DNA from: Sphaerolaimus hirsutus
Lineage: Eukaryota > Nematoda > Chromadorea > Monhysterida > Sphaerolaimidae
Assembly (NCBI GenBank): GCA_964036195.1
Contig: OZ038458.1
Location: 23,883,832-23,947,831 of the forward strand
Reading direction: 5' to 3'
Length of the DNA stretch: 64,000 nt
Each line of letters opens with the position of its first letter. Position 1 is the stretch's first letter. A program made the translations under genes and the position numbers. Of this stretch, positions 54,890 to 64,000 are shown one piece after another. Under the pieces are notes generated by a model. It saw only the letters and a program-made list of their open reading frames with translations, did not search any database and had not been told where the DNA came from.

Positions 54890-56294
54890 TGTGAGATATT
54901 TTACGTTTTTACTAATTTTACTAGTTTCCGTTTTTACCACAAAAATACGCCACTCGTCGGATTTTGCCGCGGCAGAGAATTGTAAATTCCGGTCCCTTTG
55001 CGCTTCTAATTGCGTGCGTAATTAAATAAATGATTGTTTTTATGGTACGGGGATTTTACACGCAAATCAGGAACGGCGCCAGTACCCCTTGGGGTCCTGA
55101 CAGTTCCTGAGGACGGACACGGCAACTTACCAATCCCTTTTCGTAACTGCAGCCGGCGGTTTACTTCGATTAATTGTTAATAAGCCGTAATTAAAGTAAA
55201 GCCGAAATAAAATTCAAATTAAAATTTAAGCAGTTAGTATGCTTCAGGGGGACCAAGTTGGATTCACGGGAACTTTATTTAGCAATATATCAGAGTCAAT
55301 TTCACAATAGCTCAAGTGAGTCGTATAGCCTCTAGTGGGTGAAAAAAATGTAAAATCAGCGCGTTTTATAATCACCAAAAAATCTACCATAAACGAAATG
55401 AATACTAAAGCAAAGACACAACAATTAACAGTAATAAACGAATTATAAGGCGAAATCAATGATCACTGGAAAACTGTTAACATAGCGTACAAGGCACAAG
55501 TAATTTAATTAACTGCGGGAAAATTAACTAATTAAATAAACGGGTGCAAACGTAATTTAAATCAAGCGTAAAGTAACTGTGGTTATCAATGACGTAATTA
55601 AAATGCAATTTATCTCAAAGGTGAGTGTCGTAAACTGGGTTTCTATTCAGCGGTTACGGTACAGTCCAGAGCAGGTGGTGTGACACGTGTTATCAACCTG
55701 CGCCCCTTTAGGTGAAAAACATTTTATAGCCCCGACCAAGGCCACAGAAAGAAACGCTCATTTGCGGGGGTTGTTCAAGGTTATTGCATTGCCGGGTAAG
55801 GGTTGGAACTTCGGGCCTGAACACACGCCACAAAACACTAGCACTTGTGAGTTCACCAATCACCCTGGGTGATGGGAATAATTAATTGGCACTACTGTGC
55901 TCTTCACTGTAAACTGTGCTCTGCATGTGTCTTGCAGTCGCATGCCGACAATAATTGCCGTTTGCCACTTTTCCACCCATTACCTAGTCCTAAATAAAAA
56001 TGCACTTGGTCGGGGAAATTTCTGAATGTTATCTATCGGGGCGTCTAAGCATTTAACAGAATCAACACCTTTTAGCTTAGCTAGAAACATTAAAGCCTTT
56101 CTAACCCATTCCCAGACACTGCACCCTTTTGATTAAAATGTAAGTTTGATAAAACCTAAAAATCATAACATTCGAAAGTACATATTGGGAAATGCAATTC
56201 AAAAAAAACGAAAGAAATCACTTAATTAACTAAAAATGCGGGTAACCTAATTAGCTTAATTAATGAAACATGAAATGAAAAAATTATCATCACA
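54890..56294 (-). repeat. Possible 3' LTR of the second retroelement
   Basis: The left edge coincides with the truncation of the C-rich element and begins TGTGAGATATTTTACG. A similar inverted end, ATTATCATCACA, lies at about 56283-56294; an alternative edge with an AAAAGGG tract lies at 56123. The minus strand has AATAAA near 55274-55279. No second copy is in the window, so this is inference. Confidence 0.3.
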
Positions 56295-56648
56295 CGGGAA
56301 ATAATTATGCAATTAACGGAAAAGAAAATAATTAATAAATTCATGGCCGCAGTAGTGTCCATTCGGGCGTACCGTCCTGGGGCTGCGGCTTCGTTGGCGG
56401 ATTTGCAGTGCACAGCAAACCGCACGTTCACTGTGACTTCCCTGTGCACCGCGGGCCGTCATTCGGTCACACATGGTCGTTCTCGAGTCGTCGGAGTGTC
56501 TGCGCAGAATTGTCATTACGTTTTTACGCATGATTGGCTAGCCATATTTCCACCTACAATCCCACCAGCCATAAATTTTTTACCTCCGTGCTAAAAACGA
56601 CATGTTCAGAAAAAGTGTTTTGCACCGTTTTTTGATTATTCAAAAATC
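56295..56648 (+). promoter_or_regulatory. Promoter-like region upstream of the small two-exon gene
   Basis: A GC-rich segment (56340-56530), an inverted CCAAT box (GATTGGCTA, 56532-56540) and a TATA-like CATAAATTTTTT (56570-56581) precede the ATG at 56649. A competing reading is that 56307-56594, an open frame with Cys residues, is itself coding. Confidence 0.3.
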
Positions 56649-57008
56649 ATGCCTTCTCTGCATTTTTCGGTGGATGGCTGTGGCAGTCATATGCCCTGGG
56701 GGTGCAAATATGGCTCGTCTTCATTTGAATTATGGCATCAGCTTTCTGCCGTGCCGGCTTTTTGTGCTCGAAACTTTGAAATTTTGGTTCCCGCTCAGGG
56801 CTCGATGTGAGAAAAGTTTTTTGTTTTTTGTTTTTTGGAAACTAATTAATCAGACCACTAATCTGTGTTATTTCACAGCATCGTGCCATTGTTGGATGGG
56901 CAGTTTGGAATCAACATCCACGTTACCTGCTCGACCGACATGTCGCAGTCCGTGCGTGTGAAAATTGATCGTCGACAAGATTTTCTAATTGTTTCCATGG
57001 AATATTAA
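56649..57008 (+). CDS. Candidate small two-exon gene, antisense to the retroelement
   Basis: Exon 1 is 56649-56806 and exon 2 is 56879-57008. The 72-nt intron runs GTGAGA..TTTCACAG with branch-like CACTAAT. Phases agree and the product is 95 residues ending in TAA. Composition is protein-like with beta-strand character (FEILVPAQGSIIVPLLDGQF, then INIHVTCSTDMS and VRVKIDRRQDFLIVSMEY). I know no family. A different frame is open over 56602-56961 without splicing, so the model is tentative. Confidence 0.38.
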
Positions 57009-57135
57009 CAAGTATGTTTTTTAATTACTGATTTTTTGTTACAGAGTTGTCTGTTTCTCCTGATGACGAAAGTTGTGCATAAATTATTATACCTTGAAAC
57101 TTTTATAATTGGTTTAGGCGAAAGATTGTTTCGTA

Positions 57136-60100
57136 TCAATTTTCACAATTACCATTTTCCATGTGATGTTCTACCTGTTGCGCTGGAGCCTCCTCCGGTG
57201 GCAGTGGGATGGCCTCGACCGCGTCGTGGTGCTCGGGCGGCGGCGAGGGGGGCTCGGCTACGTTCTGCAGTGCCATGGCCGCCATGTCGTTGCTAATGGG
57301 GGAGTATTCTTCATTAGGGCGGTAAACTGGCTCAACAACGGGCACCACTTCCTCCAACACCGGCACACCTTCCTCCCGCGTGTCTGCGGAGGAGTCAGAG
57401 CCCGCGGTGGCGGTTTCAATATCGGATAAACATTCCGCCTGCAGTTCTTCTTCAAGGGCCGGATATCTATCCGATCCGACTAGTTCTTTCAAGTCAGCCC
57501 GCGGGCGCCATTCCGGTGGCCAAAATCCCAACACATTTCCCCAGATTTGGCCCGATTCGTAAGAGTAAATCCGGTCGGCTTTGTGCTCGACCGTCAGGAA
57601 CCGGTGGAAGAAGGTTGACCACAACATGGTCTCGGCATTGGCCACCACGATGCGCACACATTTGGCGCGGGAGGTGGCTACGTTTCCCCGGGGCAATTCC
57701 GCTACAAATCCAACTCTACCGTACGCCTTCTTGGGGTCGGCATCCAGCTGGGCGGAGTCGGTTGGCGGGCTGCCGCGCACGCAGGAAATGATGACCACTT
57801 CCGCTTCCCGGGCCTGTGCTTTGTCGGCAGTAATTACGCGGGTGGCCCAGTAGGCCGCGTCGTGTTCTGTATGGGCTACTAGTCGACTAATTAGGGCGCG
57901 CGTTTGCGCCGCATAAAAGCACACAATTAGCAAACTAGCGGGATCTGTGAGATCTGCCCAGGGCAGGGTGGGATCTTCTTTCACCGTGGCCACGAGGTAA
58001 TCGTACAGGTGCAGGATGATGCGCAGCTCCTTCCTGTTGATAATGGGCATGCCCTCTTTTGATTCGCAGCCCTGGTGCACCAACGTCGACGACAGCATGA
58101 CGCCATCCTCGAAGTCGCCAGGCGCGGGCAACATGGTGGCGCCGTGCGCTGCGGTGTCGTTGTAGGCGCGTAGCAGTCCATTGTACGCCGCCACAGAGTT
58201 AGCCTGAATGAGCTGGCGATGCCCGCGGAACACTGTTTCCAAGTGAACCACGGGACATAGTTGATATTGTGTGAGCCTATCAATGAGGGTGGGGTCGGGT
58301 TTCAGGACAGGCTCCACCCAGTCTTGCACGCGAATCATACGCGTCAGTTGTTTACTGTCCCCAAATAGAAGTAGCATGCCGTTCACTGGGAGCTGAGCCG
58401 CCTGAACCACGCTAATTACGGCCGCGTCAGACGCCAAAGACGCTTCGTCAATAATTACCGCACACGCAGTCACACTTTTTATGCGGGCGTCGTGGGCGGA
58501 GTCTAAAGTGACATGGATTTGACCGGGCTGCACCACTTCCAAGAACACCCGGTGCAGCCTGACCGTAGCCCTGACATATTTAGACAGCGCCCTACGCAGC
58601 ACTTTACCCCACAATCCCTGGTCAGCTAAACTAGCCTCACCAGCCCGGGCGCCCGCCACGCCTGCCTCGAAGTCATCGAATGGCTGCTCGTCTCCATCTT
58701 CGGCGGTGAGAAATGGCACTTGTTCGGTCAGCTGTGCTCGTATAACGGCGTTGTCCGTGCAGTTGTTGATAATTTCGTCCACCAGCTCATAGTCCTTCTT
58801 GGCGCCGTCGTACTTTTCCAGCGCTGCCGTCCATTCGGGGCTGAGGCGGACGATGTTGTGGCCGGTTCGCTGTGCTAGGGTGTGCAGGGTTGGCAATTGG
58901 GTCGCGGGGGTGGTGTTATAAGTGGGGTCAGTTTCCCACATGGGGCTCAAAACGCGCACCGGAAATGCCGCTCTTAATTTCAAAAATTCTTCAAAACCCT
59001 CCAATTTTTGCATTTCAGAAAATGGCGTATCAGCCATAGCGGTCCATTTCGCGCGCTCCCGCAACAAAACTTCCAAAGCCCCAAAAATATCCCGCTGCCC
59101 TAATTTATTCAGATTGGTCAGGGCCCTGCGCGCGCCTTCGTCGGCCGCCGAGTTGACCGTGCATGTGATGAGCGTCGAATGGTATTTGGCGTTCGGCTGC
59201 TTGTCCGATGGCAAGTCGGAGCCCGCGCGCACCCTGGGTCTCGAGTTATAATAATTATAGCCGCGTGAGCACACATACGCCAGTTGATTTTGTGTGGTCG
59301 TCTTCCCGGACCCGAAAGGCGAGTCACACATAATCAAAAGGGGTTTGCGCATTCGCACTGCTGTGATCACAGCTCCTAAAACTTCTACCTGTCCCTGCTG
59401 CGGTAAAAACTCAACTAATTTGGCCTGAATCATCTGTTCGTTCTTTCCTCTGAACAGTGATTCGTACAACTCATTAGCCTCGCGGCTAATTAGCGCCCAG
59501 TCAGTTTCGTCATCCAGCAGACGCAAATTCAATATCACTGCTAATTGGATTTGCGCCTCCAGGGTGAGTACTTTTGAGCCCTGAACCACTTTTGGCACCC
59601 AGCCGACCGGCGCTTTGTTCAGGGCGGCTTGCAGTGACCGCATGGTTCGGTCATAGTTGGGCGAGTCGTTTGAGCCGCGCACCATGTATCTTCCACTCTC
59701 CAGAGTACGGGGCAGCGCTGACTGCGATGCCGCCATGTCCAATTTTGCATGCAGCATTGTAGTGGTTGGCTCTGATTCCACACTAGTGATTCTGACTGAT
59801 AGATTGGGGCTGCCCGCCGCTGGTTTGTCTTCATCTGGTCTGGCCAGCACCAAGCTCAACACCGACATGGGCGTCGCCTGGTTCAACAGCTGTGTCTGCG
59901 TATTTACCTGCTCCAGCAAACGCACGCGCTGCTCTTCTGGTCCTTCGAAAGTGTCAGCTTGTAATTCTTCTGGGTCCGGGCGGCGCACCATAATGTCGCA
60001 TGCAGTGCCCTGCGGCGTGTGCTCCCAGAACACATGTGCGCACACATCCGTTGCGCGTTTCGCCCGAAACCGCAAAAATGACTCGTTATAGCAGTGGGCC

Positions 60101-60975
60101 GCTGCTAAAATACTCAATTTATACCTGAGAAATGCGTCCATGTTGTCTCGGTTCTCTGTGTCCGGCTGGATGCCCGTTGTGCTGATGTCCTCGGCAGTGG
60201 CGACCTGCAGCCAGTACGCATGGCCGTAGAATTCGTCGCCAAACACGTCCAAATCATTCAAGTCGTGATACTCGACGTGGGCCAGCCCCAACTGTCCAGC
60301 ACTCAAATTTTCCACTCTGCTGTCACTCACATATTCTCTGTGTAAAATGACCAATTTTTCCGGCCCGGCATCGCCCCGCTCCGCCGCGCCCAGCGGTTCC
60401 AGATTTTTGTAATTCGACGGCGTAAAGGCCGCCCGCAGCCGCGCTGTTTTCCAGTCGCTCGTATAGGGCTGGTAGCCGGAAGTGTCGCCGCGCGTCAATG
60501 TACGTGCCGCTTGAGTGACGCGCCGCGTGCCCTGCGTACTCACTACCACTGGGGCGGCAACGTTTAAGGGGCATTTTGTCTGATTACCCCATATCGCGAC
60601 GCCGGTGAACTCCCAGTACCTTGGGTTTTCTATTTTCTGTGCGATTGCGGTCGCCGAGAAACGCATTCCGTGGCGCACCAGGGGCAAAAACATCGAAGGG
60701 TGTTGCTTCTGAATTCTCGCGCACAAATCCACCAGCTGGGTGGTCCGTTTGTCCCTGGCCGCCTTGGCCCGCTTATTTGAATAGTAAAAATACGGATAGG
60801 CCTCATCCGCATTCACCCACTGCTCATTTTCGCTGAGTATCGCCATCGTTTGCTCAGAAATTCTCACATGGCACTGATACTCAACATGCCCGTCGGCGCC
60901 CGAGTCAATGTACACTCTGTCTACCCAACCTTCGAATTTTCCTCTGCTGGGGTAGATTTCCGGTCCATTTTGCAT
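57136..60975 (-). CDS. Superfamily 1 (UPF1-like) helicase linked to a Ty3-type pol
   Basis: 1279 residues. Helicase motifs in order: I, CDSPFGSGKTT (550-560); II, VIIDEAS (840-846); III, LLLFGDSKQL (868-877); IV region, VFRGHRQL (915-922); V, ADKAQAREAEVVIISCVR (1050-1067); VI, GNVATSRAK (1098-1105). This set is that of the UPF1/NAM7 branch, which unwinds RNA or DNA with ATP. The N-terminal 500 residues match nothing I can name; the C-terminal 140 are acidic and Pro-rich. The ATG at 60975 lies inside the end of pol, and this frame is open upstream to about 61110, so a -1 shift from pol is possible. Confidence 0.85.
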   Translation of the reverse strand: MQNGPEIYPSRGKFEGWVDRVYIDSGADGHVEYQCHVRISEQTMAILSENEQWVNADEAYPYFYYSNKRAKAARDKRTTQLVDLCARIQKQHPSMFLPLVRHGMRFSATAIAQKIENPRYWEFTGVAIWGNQTKCPLNVAAPVVVSTQGTRRVTQAARTLTRGDTSGYQPYTSDWKTARLRAAFTPSNYKNLEPLGAAERGDAGPEKLVILHREYVSDSRVENLSAGQLGLAHVEYHDLNDLDVFGDEFYGHAYWLQVATAEDISTTGIQPDTENRDNMDAFLRYKLSILAAAHCYNESFLRFRAKRATDVCAHVFWEHTPQGTACDIMVRRPDPEELQADTFEGPEEQRVRLLEQVNTQTQLLNQATPMSVLSLVLARPDEDKPAAGSPNLSVRITSVESEPTTTMLHAKLDMAASQSALPRTLESGRYMVRGSNDSPNYDRTMRSLQAALNKAPVGWVPKVVQGSKVLTLEAQIQLAVILNLRLLDDETDWALISREANELYESLFRGKNEQMIQAKLVEFLPQQGQVEVLGAVITAVRMRKPLLIMCDSPFGSGKTTTQNQLAYVCSRGYNYYNSRPRVRAGSDLPSDKQPNAKYHSTLITCTVNSAADEGARRALTNLNKLGQRDIFGALEVLLRERAKWTAMADTPFSEMQKLEGFEEFLKLRAAFPVRVLSPMWETDPTYNTTPATQLPTLHTLAQRTGHNIVRLSPEWTAALEKYDGAKKDYELVDEIINNCTDNAVIRAQLTEQVPFLTAEDGDEQPFDDFEAGVAGARAGEASLADQGLWGKVLRRALSKYVRATVRLHRVFLEVVQPGQIHVTLDSAHDARIKSVTACAVIIDEASLASDAAVISVVQAAQLPVNGMLLLFGDSKQLTRMIRVQDWVEPVLKPDPTLIDRLTQYQLCPVVHLETVFRGHRQLIQANSVAAYNGLLRAYNDTAAHGATMLPAPGDFEDGVMLSSTLVHQGCESKEGMPIINRKELRIILHLYDYLVATVKEDPTLPWADLTDPASLLIVCFYAAQTRALISRLVAHTEHDAAYWATRVITADKAQAREAEVVIISCVRGSPPTDSAQLDADPKKAYGRVGFVAELPRGNVATSRAKCVRIVVANAETMLWSTFFHRFLTVEHKADRIYSYESGQIWGNVLGFWPPEWRPRADLKELVGSDRYPALEEELQAECLSDIETATAGSDSSADTREEGVPVLEEVVPVVEPVYRPNEEYSPISNDMAAMALQNVAEPPSPPPEHHDAVEAIPLPPEEAPAQQVEHHMENGNCEN

Positions 60976-62960
60976 CTGCTGCGCGCGGTAAAGTTGTCGC
61001 GGGGGGATGGTTCCACCGCCGCAGGCACCGTGTGTATTTGTCTCCTTGGACTTGATGGGCTTAGTAAAGGTCCTATTGCGTCTACTGCTATCACATCACC
61101 TGGCCTTTTGGCTACCTGGCGGCACACCATTTGAGTTCGCATTGCCGCTCTGAGACCTTTCTTGGCGTTGCACGAAGGGCAAGTAGCAACCCAACGCGCA
61201 CTTTCCGGCCGCATTCCTGGAAACCACGCGAATTCCTGTAATCTTTCAAATGTTTTTATTATTCCTAAATGGCCCGCCGTGGGGTGATTGTGAGCTAATT
61301 CTAACACGAATGGAACTAATTCCGATGGAATACAAACGGGGTCGTATAGTTGTATACCTGGTATCTGGGACGTTCCCGCTTGGCGACGTAACAAACCGTA
61401 TTGGTCAATAAAATACGGCGCGGCGCTGTAAAAATTATCTGCGCGACACACTTCTATAGTTGTGGCTATATACGGTTCTTCTGCTTGTAGTCGCTTCAAT
61501 TTGTCAACCGAAGTCATGGGGGGTAGCGCCATGATTGTACTGCGCTTGGTCACACTCGTTAAACCCGGAACAACTTCATTTCCGGCTCCTGAACCACCAG
61601 CCATTGTTCCAGTTCCAGGCGCTTTCGCATTCCGCTGCCGCTCTCGCAGCCCGGGTGACTCCGCCTCTTTTCGCCCGCGCGTCCGGTCGCTGATTGGTCG
61701 CAGTAACTCCGCCTCCTCGTTTACGCCGCTTCGTTCGCTGATTGGTTGGTACGCTGCCCTGCTCGCCGCAGCTACCGTAACCTGCTTATCGTGTGGGATA
61801 GCAATTTCACGGCACGTAACTTGTGCGAACTGCTCAAAAGCCTCATCCAGGTCCTTTTTCTCGTCGAATACCACTGGTGCGTCTTGTCTTCTAGATAATG
61901 CATCTGCTAATTCATTGCTTTTTCCCCTCAAGTGTTTAAACGTGATTTGGTACGGCGTAATTGCTAAAGCGAACTTGTGTAACATGGCGTGCGGGGTAGT
62001 CTCTAAATTGGGATTTTTTACCCACGAAATACTCTTGGCGTCAGTCCAGACTTCAAAGGGCCGTCCCGCCAGATAACAATGCCAGTTACGTATACTTTCG
62101 TAGATTGCACATGCTTCCAGTGAGATCGCTGGCCATTTGCTTTGGGTTGCGCCTAATTTCCGGCTGTAAAAAGCACATGCATTTAGTATTTTCTCGTCCT
62201 CTGCTCGTTGTGCCAGTACGCCTGCAACGGCGATTTTAGAGGCGTCTGTGATAATTATGAACATGCGTTTAGGGTCGGGAAATTGCAAACATGGGCTTCC
62301 TAGCAATGCTTCCTTGAGCTTATGAAAAGCCTCCAGTGCCTTGGGTTTCGATGTCAAATCTACTGGGGTGTCGCTATTATAATTTTCTCGTGGTCCCGTA
62401 CGTGTGAGATTTGACAAAGGTACAGCTAACTCTGCGCATCTGTGAATCATGCGTCTGAAAAAACCGATAGCTCCCAGAAAACCCTTGACCTCTTTTACGG
62501 TAGTGGGTACCGGCCAGTCCTGAATTATGTGTCGTTTATCGTCCGGTACGCACACGCCGTCACGTCCAATCATAAATCCTAGAAAACGTACAGCTGTGAC
62601 GCGTGCGAAAAAACACTTTTTTGGACTAATTTTGAAATTATTTCTAATTAATCTTTCTAACACCTGTCCTATGTCATATAAATGGGTTTCCCAGGTTGCA
62701 CTATAAATTAGTAAATCGTCGATGTATAATAACACATTTCGATGTATCAAACCGGCCATAGCTAATTCAAAACAGCGTTGCGCTAAACTAGGTGAGCATT
62801 TTAATCCCATGGGTAAACGTTTCAGCTGAAATTGTCCAAAAACATTTCTGAATGACGTGATGTGTCGATCGTCTGGATGCAAAGCAATGTTATAGAAAGC
62901 TTGATTTATATCGGCACTGCTAAAAATACTTGCAGCTACATAAAGATTCAACTGTTTCAT
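60921..62960 (-). CDS. pol: Ty3-type pol: RT, RNase H, integrase zinc domain
   Basis: 679 residues as read, although the true frame enters from the previous ORF. RT has SSADINQAFYNIALHP (Asp17) and LLYIDDLLIY (Asp81-Asp82). RNase H residues are D239, E282, D307 and D353. The integrase zinc domain has HNHPTAGHLG and CPSC (H559/H564, C594/C597). The core begins with VIAVDAIGPL (Asp627), but the rest of the catalytic core, including the second Asp and the Glu, is absent; 50 unrelated residues follow before the stop. Confidence 0.88.
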   Translation of the reverse strand: MKQLNLYVAASIFSSADINQAFYNIALHPDDRHITSFRNVFGQFQLKRLPMGLKCSPSLAQRCFELAMAGLIHRNVLLYIDDLLIYSATWETHLYDIGQVLERLIRNNFKISPKKCFFARVTAVRFLGFMIGRDGVCVPDDKRHIIQDWPVPTTVKEVKGFLGAIGFFRRMIHRCAELAVPLSNLTRTGPRENYNSDTPVDLTSKPKALEAFHKLKEALLGSPCLQFPDPKRMFIIITDASKIAVAGVLAQRAEDEKILNACAFYSRKLGATQSKWPAISLEACAIYESIRNWHCYLAGRPFEVWTDAKSISWVKNPNLETTPHAMLHKFALAITPYQITFKHLRGKSNELADALSRRQDAPVVFDEKKDLDEAFEQFAQVTCREIAIPHDKQVTVAAASRAAYQPISERSGVNEEAELLRPISDRTRGRKEAESPGLRERQRNAKAPGTGTMAGGSGAGNEVVPGLTSVTKRSTIMALPPMTSVDKLKRLQAEEPYIATTIEVCRADNFYSAAPYFIDQYGLLRRQAGTSQIPGIQLYDPVCIPSELVPFVLELAHNHPTAGHLGIIKTFERLQEFAWFPGMRPESARWVATCPSCNAKKGLRAAMRTQMVCRQVAKRPGDVIAVDAIGPLLSPSSPRRQIHTVPAAVEPSPRDNFTARSRCKMDRKSTPAEENSKVG

Positions 62961-63975
62961 CTAAGCGGGGTAATGGGAATTGGGGAGCGTGCAAAACAGC
63001 GTTCAGGCGTCTGTAATCAATTACCATCCGCTTCGATCCATCCGGTTTGGATACCACCAACGTGGGGGCACAATACGGGCTCGTACTGGGTTCCACAATG
63101 TCGTGCTCGATGAGGCATCTCAAATGATTTTCTAAGTATTGCTGATCATCCAGACTCAACCGGTACATTCTGCATGCAATTGGTTTTTTGTCCACTAATT
63201 GCAACCGGTAGTCCACTAATTCGCTGTAGCCGATGTCATACTTATGTCGGGCAAAAGCTTCTTTGTACTGCAAAATCACCTTTTTCAGTTCCTCTCTGCG
63301 TTCGTCCATCAAAGTTTCTGGCACGGTGAATTCCATCACGTGTCCATCTGGACATGCAACTTGCAGTGGGGGTCCTAATTTGTCTTCGGCTACTTTGGGG
63401 GGAGGTTCAGTCGCTTGAACCTGTCGACACACATCTCTGTCATAGCACTGCTTCACCCATTCAGCGGGGGGGTCTCCAGGTTTCACTTTCAGCACGCAAT
63501 CCACTGGTTCGACCACCGCAATGCGCTGTCCTACCTGTAGCACTACGGGCTGATTTCGTACATTTGCACATCTCACCTGAAACACGGGGGCACTGGTTTC
63601 ATACGCCGCTGAAGCAGCCATAACTCCACAGCGTTCGCCTACCGTATCCAATCCCATGACCGTAAATAACTTTTCATCCATGGGGGCAGATAATTTCGCC
63701 GTCACTAGCGCTTCATGTCTAGCCAGAATTTCTATTTTTTCATTCACAATAGCGTAAATTCTGCGCTGCTGCACTTCCGGATCTGGGTTATCAAAGGGAA
63801 TTATCGCGTTAGCCGTAGGGATCCGTAATTCCCTTGCAGGTAGGTCTACTACCATGTGCCGCAAGACATCTGCATTAATTAGAATTTCACCAGCTAATCC
63901 GTTCACTGCCTGAAACACAATCCCGAAGGTGTGGTTTCCCATGGTTACCGGTACTTCCATCTGTCCCAATACCAA
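62920..63975 (-). CDS. pol: Ty3-type pol, protease end and start of RT (window edge)
   Basis: The open frame continues toward the window edge. ILINADVLRHMVVDL resembles the C-terminal ILG-D part of a retropepsin. RT starts about residue 260 with YRLSLDDQQYLENHL, then SPYCAPTLVVSKPDGSKRMV and IDYRRLN. The frame ends KYF-TAG; the continuation of RT is in the +1 frame. A run of five T on the minus strand at the junction suggests one extra base, either real or a sequencing error. Confidence 0.85.
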   Translation of the reverse strand: MVLGQMEVPVTMGNHTFGIVFQAVNGLAGEILINADVLRHMVVDLPARELRIPTANAIIPFDNPDPEVQQRRIYAIVNEKIEILARHEALVTAKLSAPMDEKLFTVMGLDTVGERCGVMAASAAYETSAPVFQVRCANVRNQPVVLQVGQRIAVVEPVDCVLKVKPGDPPAEWVKQCYDRDVCRQVQATEPPPKVAEDKLGPPLQVACPDGHVMEFTVPETLMDERREELKKVILQYKEAFARHKYDIGYSELVDYRLQLVDKKPIACRMYRLSLDDQQYLENHLRCLIEHDIVEPSTSPYCAPTLVVSKPDGSKRMVIDYRRLNAVLHAPQFPLPRLDETVESLCSCKYF

Positions 63976-64000
63976 AAGTTTCGAGTCTGCTGCACACCTA

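Noticed and set aside
57012..57044. GTATGT...TTACAG intron after the small plus-strand gene
   Set aside because: At 33 nt it is shorter than known worm introns and lies after the stop codon.

Overview
The window comes from an invertebrate animal genome, most probably a nematode or another small worm. The evidence is spliced host coding sequence with short pyrimidine-rich acceptors, extreme density of small inverted-repeat transposons, and BEL/Pao and Ty3-type LTR retrotransposons. I cannot fix the species. Nothing is bacterial: there are no operons, no Shine-Dalgarno sites and no CRISPR.

Region 1 (about 1-7120). After a cluster of C-rich foldback repeats lies the clearest host gene, a four-exon secreted glutathione peroxidase on the minus strand (exons 6941-7062, 6495-6636, 3937-4170, 2305-2343; 178 residues). 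Its catalytic position is an in-frame UGA, so it reads as a selenocysteine enzyme. Introns 2 and 3 have been swollen by nested hAT-type elements and GGCGCC-rich repeats.

Region 2 (about 7120-33380) is a transposon graveyard. Five families of hAT-like non-autonomous elements can be delimited to the base, most by perfect 8-bp target duplications. Around them are long foldback elements, C-rich inverted-repeat elements sharing the terminus TACCGTATTTCCTCGAAATA, and a few weak candidate exons.

Region 3 (33382-46175) is a BEL/Pao retrotransposon on the minus strand. It has 1.09-kb LTRs (about 99% identical), a 5-bp TGTAG duplication, a tRNA primer site, gag with three zinc knuckles, protease, RT, RNase H and integrase, then an envelope-like glycoprotein in the same frame and an overlapping 3' ORF with a PPxY motif. 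It landed in a foldback element, and its gag was later split by a 620-bp hAT-like element. Its coding frame has two in-frame stops and one frame change. The whole element, LTRs and genes alike, carries TGTGA on the plus strand (TCACA in its own RNA) at roughly 15 times the chance rate and on one strand only.

Region 4 (46180-54890) is again repeats with one good isolated exon candidate (54352-54558). Region 5 (54890-64000) holds the 3' part of a second retroelement on the minus strand. Ty3-type protease/RT/RNase H and the integrase zinc domain run into a 1279-residue UPF1-like superfamily 1 helicase, and the integrase catalytic core is missing at the junction. A small two-exon gene candidate lies antisense just beyond the helicase gene.
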